64,000 bases of DNA, taken from the NCBI GenBank assembly GCA_038182865.1, contig CP116226.1, positions 372,001-436,000 of the forward strand, read 5' to 3'. Shown here one piece after another: positions 43,882 through 52,205 of this stretch. The DNA comes from Microbacterium enclense (lineage in GTDB: Bacteria > Actinomycetota > Actinomycetes > Actinomycetales > Microbacteriaceae). Under the pieces are notes generated by a model. It ran no database searches. It saw only the letters and a program-made list of their open reading frames with translations, and was not told where the DNA came from. Made by a program: the position numbers and the translations under genes. The number at the start of each line of letters is the position of its first letter. Positions within the stretch are counted from its first letter, which is position 1.

Positions 43882-44806
43882 CACGACCGTCACCCACCCG
43901 CTCGTCAAGGGCGAGGTCGGACCCGGCTGCGCCAAGGTCGATCCGATCGTCGTCGCCGACAGCGTCACGCGCCAGTTCGGCGGCCTGAAGGCCGTCGACG
44001 TCGAGCACCTCGAGATCCCCCGCGGACAGATCACCGCTCTCATCGGCCCCAACGGTGCCGGTAAGACGACCCTGTTCAATCTGTTGACGGGATTCGACAA
44101 GCCCAACACAGGCCGCTGGAGCTTCGAGGGCTCGAACCTCGCCGGTGTCCCCGCGTTCAAGGTGTCCCGCAAGGGCATGGTCCGCACCTTCCAGCTGACC
44201 AAGTCGCTCGGGCGCCTCTCGGTACTGCAGAACATGCTGCTCGGTGCCCGCGGGCAGAAGGGCGAGAACATCTTCCGCGCCCTCATCCCCTCGATCTGGA
44301 GCTCGCAGGAGAAGGAGAACACCGAACGCGCCGACGACCTGCTGCGTCGTTTCAAGCTCGACGCCAAGCGCGAGGACTTCGCCGCGTCCCTGTCGGGCGG
44401 CCAGCGCAAGCTCCTCGAGATGGCGCGGGCGCTCATGAGCGACCCGAAGCTCGTCATGCTCGACGAGCCGATGGCCGGCGTCAACCCGGCGCTGACGCAG
44501 AGCCTGCTCGGGCACATCCTCGACCTGAAGAAGGAGGGGATGAGCGTGCTGTTCGTCGAACACGACATGCACATGGTGCGCCACATCTCCGACTGGGTCG
44601 TCGTCATGGCCGAGGGGCGCGTCGTCGCCGAGGGGCCGCCCGAGAGCGTGATGAGCGACCAGGCCGTCATCGACGCCTATCTCGGCGCCCACCACGACAC
44701 CGATCTCGGCGACATGACCACGTCGCAGCTCGAGACCATCCAGGCCGAAGCCGCCGCGGAAGCGGAAGCGGAGCTCATCGCCGACGAGAAGGACGGGAAG
44801 CTCTGA
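43874..44806 (+). CDS. livG: Branched-chain amino acid ABC ATPase LivG
   Basis: A 310-aa ATPase. Walker A GPNGAGKTT (around 57-65), signature SLSGGQRKLLEMARAL, Walker B LVMLDEPMAGVNP, H-loop FVEHDMHMV. A Glu/Ala-rich tail of about 40 residues (QAEAAAEAEAELIADEKDGKL-like) is longer than in most LivG. TGATG overlap with livF couples translation. Confidence 0.96.
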   Translation: MSDTTVTHPLVKGEVGPGCAKVDPIVVADSVTRQFGGLKAVDVEHLEIPRGQITALIGPNGAGKTTLFNLLTGFDKPNTGRWSFEGSNLAGVPAFKVSRKGMVRTFQLTKSLGRLSVLQNMLLGARGQKGENIFRALIPSIWSSQEKENTERADDLLRRFKLDAKREDFAASLSGGQRKLLEMARALMSDPKLVMLDEPMAGVNPALTQSLLGHILDLKKEGMSVLFVEHDMHMVRHISDWVVVMAEGRVVAEGPPESVMSDQAVIDAYLGAHHDTDLGDMTTSQLETIQAEAAAEAEAELIADEKDGKL

Positions 44807-45588
44807 TGACCGACACCGCCACCACCACCCGCACAGCGGTCCTGCGCACCGACGACCTCGTGGCCGGGTACCTGCCGGGCGTGAACATCCTCAACGGGTG
44901 CACGGTCGACGCCTACCAGGGCGACCTCATCGGCATCATCGGTCCGAACGGTGCCGGCAAGTCCACGCTGCTCAAGGCGATCTTCGGTCAGGTGAAGATC
45001 CGCGGCGGTGCCGTCCTGCTCAATGGTGAGGACATCACCTCGCTCAAGGCCGACAAGCTCGTCGGCAAGGGCGTCGGCATGGTCCCGCAGAACAACAACG
45101 TATTCCCGAGCCTGTCGATCGAAGAGAACCTGCAGATGGGTCTTTTCCAGCGGCCCAAGGTGTTCGCCGAGCGGTTCGAGTTCGTCTCGGGGCTCTTCCC
45201 CGAGCTGGCCAAGCGCCGGCGCCAGCGTGCCGGTTCGCTCTCCGGCGGTGAGCGCCAGATGGTCGCGATGGGTCGGGCGCTCATGATGGACCCCTCGGTC
45301 CTCCTGCTCGACGAGCCGTCGGCCGGCCTGTCGCCCGTGCGTCAGGACGAGACGTTCCTCCGCGTGGCCGAGATCAATCGCGCCGGGGTGACGATCATCA
45401 TGGTCGAGCAGAACGCGCGCCGCTGCCTGCAGATCTGCCACCGGGCCTACGTGCTCGATCAGGGCAAGGACGCATACACCGGCACCGGGCGCGAGCTGCT
45501 CACCGACCCCCGCGTCATCGAGCTGTACCTCGGCACCCTTGCCGCCGACGAGGACGCCAAGCGCGACCACGGGGAGTCCCCCGCCTGA
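44806..45588 (+). CDS. livF: Branched-chain amino acid ABC ATPase LivF
   Basis: A 260-aa ATPase, second NBD of the Liv importer. Walker A GPNGAGKST (around 47-55), MVPQNNNVFPSLSIEENL Q-loop region, signature SLSGGERQMVAMGRAL, Walker B LLLDEPSAGLSP, H-loop MVEQNARR. Its TGA overlaps the CTG start of the next gene. Confidence 0.96.
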   Translation: MTDTATTTRTAVLRTDDLVAGYLPGVNILNGCTVDAYQGDLIGIIGPNGAGKSTLLKAIFGQVKIRGGAVLLNGEDITSLKADKLVGKGVGMVPQNNNVFPSLSIEENLQMGLFQRPKVFAERFEFVSGLFPELAKRRRQRAGSLSGGERQMVAMGRALMMDPSVLLLDEPSAGLSPVRQDETFLRVAEINRAGVTIIMVEQNARRCLQICHRAYVLDQGKDAYTGTGRELLTDPRVIELYLGTLAADEDAKRDHGESPA

Positions 45589-46424
45589 GCCGACGCAGAT
45601 ATGCCGCGAGCGCGGCGCTCACCCTGGTGGGCGTCGCGCTCTCGTCATGCGTGAGCGCGCCCGAGCCGGCGCCGCCGGTCTCGGTGGCGCTCGTCCAGCA
45701 GCGGGGCGATATCGCTCCGGGGCGCGTTCAGCTGCGGGTGACGGACACCTCGGATGCCGCCCTCACCATCACCTCGGCGACGCTCTCCTCCGCCGTGCTG
45801 TCGCAACCGGGCGGTGGGCAGACGAAACGTCCCGTGTCGATGACGCCCGGACGGACCGTGGATCTGCCCGTCCTCCTCCCCGCCGTGGTCTGTGAGAGGG
45901 ACGACGTATCCGCTCGCGCGACGGTGGTCCTCGAGCAGGACGGGGCGCCGCGGGAGGTGACACTCCCGGTCACCGATGAGCTCGGGGTGCTCGCCCGCCT
46001 GAGCGCGACCGCGTGCGACCAGGACGCCGTGGCATCCGTGGCTCGTCTCTCGGCCACCTCCGCCTCGGTGGGGACGGGAGGGGCCATCGACCTGCGGATC
46101 TCGATCGATCCGGTGGCAGACGCCACCGCGGGGAGCCTCGAGCTGGTCGCGCTGCGCGGCACACCCCTGTTGCGCTTCCCCGCCGGCACCGAGACACCCC
46201 TGGATGTGACGGTGCGCGCGGGTGACCACGCGTCGACGGTGACCGTCGCGGTGGTCCCCCAACGCTGCGACGCGCACGCGATCGCGGAGGACAAGGTCGG
46301 GACGCTGTTCGACCTCGTCGCCCGGGTCGACGGGCGCGAGGTGGTCGTGCCCCTGGAGCGGTCATCGACCGTAGCTGCGGCACTGCTGTCGGACACGGCC
46401 GCGGTGTGCGGCCTGACCCCCTGA
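45585..46424 (+). CDS. Lipoprotein, unknown function, apparent CTG start
   Basis: A 279-aa secreted protein. From the CTG at 45585 it reads as a complete lipoprotein signal: SRRRY n-region, a hydrophobic stretch, and the lipobox LSSC with Cys22. The only other start, GTG at 45627, would leave no basic n-region. CTG overlaps the TGA of livF, so it is probably translated by coupling. The mature part is beta-rich (many T, V, D and short hydrophobic strands) with a central C....C pair; no family recognised. It may assist the Liv importer at the surface. Confidence 0.75.
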   Translation: MSRRRYAASAALTLVGVALSSCVSAPEPAPPVSVALVQQRGDIAPGRVQLRVTDTSDAALTITSATLSSAVLSQPGGGQTKRPVSMTPGRTVDLPVLLPAVVCERDDVSARATVVLEQDGAPREVTLPVTDELGVLARLSATACDQDAVASVARLSATSASVGTGGAIDLRISIDPVADATAGSLELVALRGTPLLRFPAGTETPLDVTVRAGDHASTVTVAVVPQRCDAHAIAEDKVGTLFDLVARVDGREVVVPLERSSTVAAALLSDTAAVCGLTP

Positions 46425-46433
46425 CATACGGAA

Positions 46434-46463
46434 GGGGCCCGGATCCTGTCGGATCCGGGCCCC
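46434..46463. terminator. Bidirectional terminator between liv operon and livK
   Basis: GGGGCCCGGATCC and GGATCCGGGCCCC pair perfectly (13 bp) around TGTC. It serves both convergent transcripts. Confidence 0.85.
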
Positions 46464-46478
46464 TCGCGTGGTGTCAGG

Positions 46479-47765
46479 TCACTCGTTGAGCGAGCCGAAC
46501 TCCGTGTTCAGCAGGGTGTACTTGTTGTCGGCACCGTACTGGTAGATGCCGATGTACGCCTCGGTGGGGTCACCGTTCGCGTCGAACGTGATCGGGCCGG
46601 AGACACCGTCGTAGTCGATGTCCTTGCCCTCGTTGATCAGCGCGAGGCAGTCGGCGAAGGTGGTGCACTTCTCGCCCTCCTCGGAGACCGACTGCAGGTT
46701 GTCACGGATGGCCGTGCCCGAGTCGTCCTTGGCCTGCGCCGCGGCGAGGGCCGCGACGATGACGGCGTCGTAGGACTCCGGCGCGTAGCTGAAGTCGGTC
46801 AGCGCGGGGTCGACCTCCTTCAGACGCGTCTGGAAGGTCGTGTCGGCCGGGTTGCCGGGGAGGGTTCCCTTGGCGCCCTGGAGCGTGCCCGCCGGGAACT
46901 CGTACGAGTTCGACAGGTTACCGTCGACGAAGTAGACCTTCGACGCCGCGTAGCCCTGGGTGCTGACCAGCTGCGGGATGATCGAGGAGGTCTCTTCGAA
47001 CGCGATGACCGCGATCGCGTCGGGCTGGGCGGCGAGGAGCTCGTCGACCTGCGACGTGAAGACGGTGTCACCCGGGTTGTAGGGGACCGCGACCGAGACC
47101 TCGCCACCGGCGGCCTCGATGGCCGTCGTCGCGTTGTCCTTCAGGCCGATGCCGTAGGGGTCGTTGATGTAGATGATGCCGATGTTGGCGGCACCGTCTC
47201 CGGTCATCAGGTTGCCGAGCACGCGGCCCTGCAGCACGTCGGACGGCGCGGTACGCCAGTAGTACCCGTCGTCGGCGTACGTGGTGAAGTCGGGCGAGGT
47301 GTTCGCCGGGGAGATCTGGACGATGCCGGCGTTGACCAGCTGGTCGATGAAGGTGAACGACACACCGGAGGAGGCCGCACCGATCACGACGTCGGCGCCG
47401 GCGTCGACGAGCTCGGTCGCGGACTGCGTCGCGATGTCGGTCGTGGTGTCACCCGAGTCGCGCTCGGTGAGTTCGGTCTTGAACGGGAAGGCGTCGCCGG
47501 TGGCCTCGATGTCCTTGATGGCGAGCTTGACACCCGCGACCTCGGGCGGGCCGAGGAAGGCGAGGTTACCCGTGGCAGGCAGGATGGTCCCGACGTGGAA
47601 CGTGCCGTCGGCCGTGGACACGGCGCCGCCACCGGTAGATGCGCTGGGCGCCGCGGCGTCGTTGCCGCCGCCACCCGAACAACCGGCGAGGACGAGCGCG
47701 CTGGCACCGACCAGGGCGATACCGCCGAGGACCTTGCCGGCGCGCGTACGCGTGAAGACGTTCAT
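46479..47765 (-). CDS. livK: Branched-chain amino acid-binding lipoprotein LivK
   Basis: A 428-aa substrate-binding protein with a lipoprotein signal (LAGC, Cys29) and a Ser/Gly/Ala linker. Type I periplasmic-binding fold with TILPATGNLAFLGPPEVAGVKLAIKDIE, IGAASSGVS, SPANTSPDF and YAPESYDAVIVAALA. Binds a branched-chain amino acid or related compound and delivers it to LivHMGF encoded on the other strand. AAGGAG precedes the ATG. It has its own promoter region of about 200 nt. Confidence 0.95.
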   Translation of the reverse strand: MNVFTRTRAGKVLGGIALVGASALVLAGCSGGGGNDAAAPSASTGGGAVSTADGTFHVGTILPATGNLAFLGPPEVAGVKLAIKDIEATGDAFPFKTELTERDSGDTTTDIATQSATELVDAGADVVIGAASSGVSFTFIDQLVNAGIVQISPANTSPDFTTYADDGYYWRTAPSDVLQGRVLGNLMTGDGAANIGIIYINDPYGIGLKDNATTAIEAAGGEVSVAVPYNPGDTVFTSQVDELLAAQPDAIAVIAFEETSSIIPQLVSTQGYAASKVYFVDGNLSNSYEFPAGTLQGAKGTLPGNPADTTFQTRLKEVDPALTDFSYAPESYDAVIVAALAAAQAKDDSGTAIRDNLQSVSEEGEKCTTFADCLALINEGKDIDYDGVSGPITFDANGDPTEAYIGIYQYGADNKYTLLNTEFGSLNE

Positions 47766-47970
47766 AGTGCTCCTTGCTGTGAATGAACGTTGGGCGACAC
47801 ATGAATGCCGCCTGGTGACCTAAACCTAACCGGCCCCACGTTTTCGTCGTGTTGCCGTTCGTTAACGATGTGCGACGCCGCGGTCACAGCCGCATAACGG
47901 CTCTGGCGGTCACGTCCGTGATGACGTAGGAGAGGCGTCCGGCCGGCCGGGGAACGCAGAATATGGCCGG
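47766..47970 (-). promoter_or_regulatory. livK leader and promoter region
   Basis: On the minus strand, TTAGGT repeats (47834-47821) are candidate -10 elements giving a leader of about 55 nt. GTTCGTTAACGA (47857-47868, plus-strand reading) matches the livH-upstream motif 11 of 12. Near the rarD end lies a GCCGG/CCGGC hairpin (47965-47979) overlapping its stop, a possible terminator. Confidence 0.45.
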
Positions 47971-48912
47971 TCAGACCGGCTCTGCGACGTCCGAGACGGA
48001 ACGGCGGTGACGGCGCGACATCACGATCGAGTCCGCGCTGAGCACGACCAGGGCGACCCACACCAGGCCGAAGCCGATCCACCGCTCGACGGTCATCGGC
48101 TCGCCGAGCACCCACACGCCGATCGCGAACTGGATGATGGGCGCCACGAACTGCAGCAGGCCGATCACCGTGAGCGGAACGCGCCGTGCGCCCGAGGCGA
48201 ACAGCAGCAGAGGGACGGCGGTGACGGCTCCCGCGAGCAGCAGAAGCACGGTGTGCAGCACTCCCGCCGTACCGAGGGTGATGCCGGTCAGGTTCGCGAC
48301 GAACGCCAGCTGGATCGCGGCGACCGGGAGGAGCCAGAGCGATTCGAGGGTCAGCCCGCTCACGGCATCCACCGCCGGGCCGATCTGCTTCTTCACGAGA
48401 CCGTAGAAGCCGAACGAGAACGCCAGCGTCAGGGCGATCCAGGGGAACGCGCCGTATCCGATGACGATCACCGCGACCGCGACGACGGCGAGACCGATGG
48501 CGATCCACGGCACGAGGCGCAGACGCTCGCGCAGCACGATGACTCCGAGAAGGACGGTCACGATGGGGTTGATGAAGTAGCCGAGACTCGTCTCGATGAC
48601 GTGGTCGGTCAGAGCGCCATAGAGGTAGGTCTGCCAGTTGATGTAGATGAGGACACCCGCCACCGCGGTGAGCCCCATGAGACGCGGCTGACGCACGATC
48701 GCCAGGAATGGCCGCCACGCGCGGAGCACCGTCAGCAGAACAAGGCAGAAGACGAACGCGAGGATGATCCGCCACGCCACGACCTCGAACGGGCCGGTGG
48801 GCTTGAGCTGCAGGAAGTAGATCGGCAGGACGCCCCAGAGCAGGTAGGCCCCCAGGGCGTACAGCGCCCCGCGCGTGCTCCCGCCGGTCGGAGCGGGAGG
48901 AGCGGGGGTCAC
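47971..48912 (-). CDS. rarD: RarD-like EamA transporter
   Basis: A 313-aa ten-helix transporter of the RarD branch of EamA. Clear RarD motifs: YLLWGVLPIYFLQL, VVAWRIILAFVFCL, YINWQTYLYG and ETSLGYFINPI. In Gammaproteobacteria RarD was tied to chloramphenicol sensitivity; the substrate is unknown. GTG start with TAGGCT 6-7 nt upstream (leaderless). Confidence 0.92.
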   Translation of the reverse strand: MTPAPPAPTGGSTRGALYALGAYLLWGVLPIYFLQLKPTGPFEVVAWRIILAFVFCLVLLTVLRAWRPFLAIVRQPRLMGLTAVAGVLIYINWQTYLYGALTDHVIETSLGYFINPIVTVLLGVIVLRERLRLVPWIAIGLAVVAVAVIVIGYGAFPWIALTLAFSFGFYGLVKKQIGPAVDAVSGLTLESLWLLPVAAIQLAFVANLTGITLGTAGVLHTVLLLLAGAVTAVPLLLFASGARRVPLTVIGLLQFVAPIIQFAIGVWVLGEPMTVERWIGFGLVWVALVVLSADSIVMSRRHRRSVSDVAEPV

Positions 48913-49001
48913 CGACCCAGCCTACGGGTGCACCACCCCGCGGAAACGTCGATCGCCCTCCGTTTCCTGCCACATCGCGTGCTTTCGGCGCCGGGAACGA
49001 C

Positions 49002-49035
49002 GAAGGCCCCGGATGCCAGGGCATCCGGGGCCTTC
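49002..49035 (-). terminator. groES terminator with a GGATGCC stem
   Basis: GAAGGCCCCGGATGCC and GGCATCCGGGGCCTTC pair perfectly (16 bp) around two bases AG, 16 nt past the groES stop. The stem is built from an inverted pair of the over-represented 7-mer. Confidence 0.85.
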
Positions 49036-49050
49036 GAGAGGATCACGCGA

Positions 49051-49347
49051 TCAGCGGACGACGACCGCCAGCACGTCACGCGCCGAGAGCACGAGGTACT
49101 CCTCGGCGCCGAACTTGACCTCGGTGCCGCCGTACTTGCTGTAGAGCACACGGTCGCCGACGGCGACGTCGAGGGGGACGCGGTTGCCGTTGTCGTCGAT
49201 GCGGCCGGGGCCGACGGCGACGACTTCGCCCTCCTGCGGCTTCTCCTTGGCGGTGTCGGGGATGACGAGCCCACTCGCGGTGGTCTGCTCAGCCTCGACC
49301 TGCTTGATGACGATGCGGTCCTCGAGCGGCTTGATGGAAACCGACAC
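49051..49347 (-). CDS. groS: Co-chaperonin GroES
   Basis: The 98-aa lid of the GroEL chaperonin (SIKPLEDRIVIKQVEAEQTTASGLVIPDTAKEKPQEG with the mobile loop, YSKYGGTEVKFGAEEYLVL). No groEL follows; a terminator and rarD come next, so it is monocistronic and the chaperonin must be elsewhere. Two CIRCE elements upstream imply HrcA repression. Confidence 0.98.
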   Translation of the reverse strand: MSVSIKPLEDRIVIKQVEAEQTTASGLVIPDTAKEKPQEGEVVAVGPGRIDDNGNRVPLDVAVGDRVLYSKYGGTEVKFGAEEYLVLSARDVLAVVVR

Positions 49348-49381
49348 GGTCTACCTCTTCTTTCTCGTTACAGAAGACTTG

Positions 49382-49408
49382 TCAGCACTCACGCGGGGAG
49401 AGTGCTAA
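49382..49408. promoter_or_regulatory. CIRCE element 1 (HrcA operator)
   Basis: TCAGCACTC-N9-GAGTGCTAA, one change from the CIRCE consensus, 35 nt upstream of groES. Confidence 0.9.
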
Positions 49409-49426
49409 TCCGAGTGTAGAGAAGCG

Positions 49427-49453
49427 TTGGCACTCACGCAACGCGAGTGCCAA
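49427..49453. promoter_or_regulatory. CIRCE-like element 2
   Basis: TTGGCACTC-N9-GAGTGCCAA, a perfect palindrome with the CIRCE core, 45 nt (centre to centre) from element 1 and 27 nt from the start of the divergent methyltransferase gene, which may also fall under HrcA. Confidence 0.8.
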
Positions 49454-49479
49454 CACATTCCCCCACCTAGGCTGAAAAG

Positions 49480-50667
49480 GTGGATACCCGCGAGCTGACC
49501 GCCCTGCTCACCCCGGACGGACTCCGCCTGCTCGACGAGGTGGGGCCGATCGCGTCCACCGACGACGCAGCCCGCGCCGTCTCGCGCCTGCGCGCCGCGG
49601 GACACTCCCCCGAGCTGGTATCGGCGGTCGTCGGCCAGGCTCGACTGCGCGTGCGAGGGGCGGCGAAGTTCGGGCCGTTCGCCGCGCGGATGCTCTTCAC
49701 GCGCGCAGGGCTGGAGCAGGCGACCCGGCTGTCGATCGCCGCGCGGCACGCGGGCCGCTTCCGCGCGGCGGGACTGACACACGTGGCAGACCTGGGCTGC
49801 GGGATCGGTGGAGACGCGCTGGGGCTCGCCGGGCTCGGCATCCGGGTCCGTGCCGTCGACGCCGACGAGGTGACCGCCGCGATCGCCGCATACAACCTCG
49901 CTCCCTTCGGCGATACCGCGACCGTGACCCACGCGCGCGCGGAGGACGCCGACCTCGACGGGATCGACGCCGTATGGCTCGACCCCGCTCGGCGCACCGC
50001 GGGGCACTCCGAGACGCGGCAGGTGGCCTCGGGTGAATGGTCGCCCTCGCTGGAATGGGTGTTCGCGCTCCTCGTCGAGAAGTCGGGTGGGGTCAAGCTC
50101 GGCCCGGGCTTCGACCGCGAACGGATCCCCGACGACGTGGAAGCGCAGTGGATCAGTGCCGACGGATCGACGATCGAGCTCGTACTGTGGTCGGGCGCGC
50201 TCGCTCGCGAGAACGTGCGCCGCGCGGCGCTCGTGGTCCGGGGCGACGAGGCGTGGGAGCTCACGGCGCCGGCCGACAGCCCCGACGTCGAACCGCGCGA
50301 GCTCGGGGCCTTCGTGCACGAGCCCGACGGCGCCGTCATCCGCGCGCGCCTGATCGGGGAGGTCGCTCGCGCCCTCGAGGCCGGGATGCTCGCGCCCGGT
50401 ATCGCGTACCTGACCTCCGACTCCCCGCTGACGAGTCCCTTCGTCTCGTCTTTCCGGGTACGCGAGATGCTCCCGGCGGACCCGAGGAAGCTCGCACAAG
50501 CCCTGCGTGCGCGGGGTGTGGGCACCCTCGAGATCAAGAAGCGCGGTGTCGACATCGATCCGGCGATCCTGCGCAAGAAGCTCGCGCTGCGCGGGGACGA
50601 GACCGCGACCCTGATCATGACGCGCGTCGGATCGAAGCGCCTCGCCCTGCTCGCCGATCGCGTCTGA
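49480..50667 (+). CDS. Class I SAM-dependent methyltransferase with THUMP-like domain
   Basis: A 395-aa protein. A helical N terminus precedes the SAM-binding fold VADLGCGIGGDALGLAGLGIRVRAVD (around 103-128) with AVWLDPARR as the active-site motif. The C-terminal part (about 300-395, LEIKKRGVDIDPAILRKKLALRG) is a THUMP-like domain, suggesting an RNA substrate. GTG 6 nt after TAGGCT gives a leaderless start. The CIRCE-like site 2 lies just upstream. Confidence 0.88.
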   Translation: MDTRELTALLTPDGLRLLDEVGPIASTDDAARAVSRLRAAGHSPELVSAVVGQARLRVRGAAKFGPFAARMLFTRAGLEQATRLSIAARHAGRFRAAGLTHVADLGCGIGGDALGLAGLGIRVRAVDADEVTAAIAAYNLAPFGDTATVTHARAEDADLDGIDAVWLDPARRTAGHSETRQVASGEWSPSLEWVFALLVEKSGGVKLGPGFDRERIPDDVEAQWISADGSTIELVLWSGALARENVRRAALVVRGDEAWELTAPADSPDVEPRELGAFVHEPDGAVIRARLIGEVARALEAGMLAPGIAYLTSDSPLTSPFVSSFRVREMLPADPRKLAQALRARGVGTLEIKKRGVDIDPAILRKKLALRGDETATLIMTRVGSKRLALLADRV

Positions 50668-50673
50668 GCGGGC

Positions 50674-51108
50674 TCACCCGACCGGCAGCTGAGAGAAGCC
50701 CCACACCAACCAGCCCGCGCTGAACAGGCCGGACACCAGCGCCAGCGACAACGCCCACGCGGCGGCTCGACGGCCGTCGTGCGGGCGGCGCAGCGACACG
50801 ATCGCGAGGATCGCAGCGACCACGCTCAGGGGAAGAAGCCATCCCCAGAAGAACGACGAGGCCAGCGCGACGATCGCCAGCAGCAGCGCCCAGGGCGCGA
50901 GCGAGCGCGGAGGCTTCGGGGCCGGGGGAACATACGGCACGAGGTGATCGCCGAATGCCGCCATCTCGAGCTGTGCGGTCGCGAGGCGACCGTCTTCCGC
51001 GTCGCCGTGGGCGGACGACTGTTCGGCCACCTCGTCGAGGGCGGAAGGAACGCTCTCCCCCTCGACGGCCTTGCGCGCGCGGCGCGTCGGTGGGGATGCC
51101 TCGCTCAC
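50674..51108 (-). CDS. DUF4190-like membrane protein
   Basis: A 144-aa protein with a hydrophilic N-terminal half (1-75) and three helices (80-130) of DUF4190 style (ALLLAIVALASSFFWGWLLPLSVVAAILAIVSLRR, typical of the family). Role unknown. GTG overlaps the tsaD stop (GTGA), so it is the last gene of the tsaB-rimI-tsaD run. Confidence 0.75.
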   Translation of the reverse strand: MSEASPPTRRARKAVEGESVPSALDEVAEQSSAHGDAEDGRLATAQLEMAAFGDHLVPYVPPAPKPPRSLAPWALLLAIVALASSFFWGWLLPLSVVAAILAIVSLRRPHDGRRAAAWALSLALVSGLFSAGWLVWGFSQLPVG

Positions 51109-52205
51109 GCGGCGACTCCGGCACGGGGCGTCGGCGGCTCGGCATCCGGATCTTCCGCCACCTGGATCTCGGTCACCGGGAGCGTCGAGTCGGCGCCGAA
51201 GGCGAGGGTCGAGGGAGGCCGGCCCGAGGAGATGAGCTCGGCGGCCAGGGCCGCGATCATCGCGCCGTTGTCGGTGCACATGCGCAGCGGGGGGATGCGC
51301 ACGGCGACGCCTGCAGCCCCGGCGCGCTCGAGGGCGACGTCGCGCAAGCGCTTGTTCGCGATCACGCCCCCGCCCAGCAGCAGGCGGGGGACGCCGTAGC
51401 GCGCGCAGGCGTCGAGGGCCTTCGTGACCAGCACGTCGACGACGGCCTCTCGGAACGAGGCGGCGACATCGGCGACCGGCACGGCCTGACCGGTGGCCTC
51501 GTGCTGCTCGACCCAGCGTGCGACGGCCGTCTTCAGACCCGAGAACGAGAAGTCGTAGCGATGGGACGCCATGTCGGACGCGCGCGAGAGGCCACGCGGG
51601 AAGCGGATGGCGGTGGGATCGCCGGTGGCCGCCGCTCGGTCGATCTCGGGACCGCCGGGATACGGCAGCTTCAGCAGGCGCGCGACCTTGTCGAACGCCT
51701 CCCCGGCCGCGTCGTCCATCGTCTCGCCGAGCAGTTCGACATCGCTGGTGAGGTCACGGACGAGGAGCAGCGAGGTGTGACCGCCGCTGACCAGCAGAGC
51801 GACGGTGGGGTACTCGAGCTCGCCCGCGTCGGCATCCAGGATGTCGGCCGCGATGTGCCCGACGAGGTGATTGACGGCGTACAGCGGCTTGTTCAGCGCC
51901 ACGGCGAGGCCCTTCGCCGCGCCCACACCGACCATGAGCGCACCCGCGAGACCCGGGCCGCTCGTGACCGCGACGGCGTCGAGGTCGGCGAGTGTCACAC
52001 CCGCCTCGGCGAGCGCCGCATCGATCGAGGGCTGCAGCGCCTCGAGGTGCGCACGAGCGGCGACCTCGGGCACGACACCGCCGTATCGGGCGTGCTCGTC
52101 CATGCTGGAGGCGATCGTGTTGCTCAGCAGGTGCCGGCCGCGGACGATGCCGATCCCGGTCTCGTCGCAACTGGTCTCGATGCCGAGCACGAGGGGGGCG
52201 TTCAT
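51105..52205 (-). CDS. tsaD: tRNA N6-threonylcarbamoyladenosine transferase TsaD
   Basis: Catalyses the last step of t6A37 synthesis in tRNAs decoding ANN codons, with TsaB and TsaE. A 366-aa ASKHA-fold protein: LGIETSCDETG at the N terminus, the metal site NHLVGH (around 110), LVSGGHTSLLL and the C-terminal CTDNGAMIA. TGATG overlap with rimI. Preceded by rimI and tsaB in one operon. Confidence 0.97.
   Translation of the reverse strand: MNAPLVLGIETSCDETGIGIVRGRHLLSNTIASSMDEHARYGGVVPEVAARAHLEALQPSIDAALAEAGVTLADLDAVAVTSGPGLAGALMVGVGAAKGLAVALNKPLYAVNHLVGHIAADILDADAGELEYPTVALLVSGGHTSLLLVRDLTSDVELLGETMDDAAGEAFDKVARLLKLPYPGGPEIDRAAATGDPTAIRFPRGLSRASDMASHRYDFSFSGLKTAVARWVEQHEATGQAVPVADVAASFREAVVDVLVTKALDACARYGVPRLLLGGGVIANKRLRDVALERAGAAGVAVRIPPLRMCTDNGAMIAALAAELISSGRPPSTLAFGADSTLPVTEIQVAEDPDAEPPTPRAGVAA

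Noticed and set aside
47816..47836. IdeR/DtxR-type iron box in the livK promoter
   Set aside because: TTAGGT repeats are direct, not palindromic, and are better explained as alternative -10 elements.
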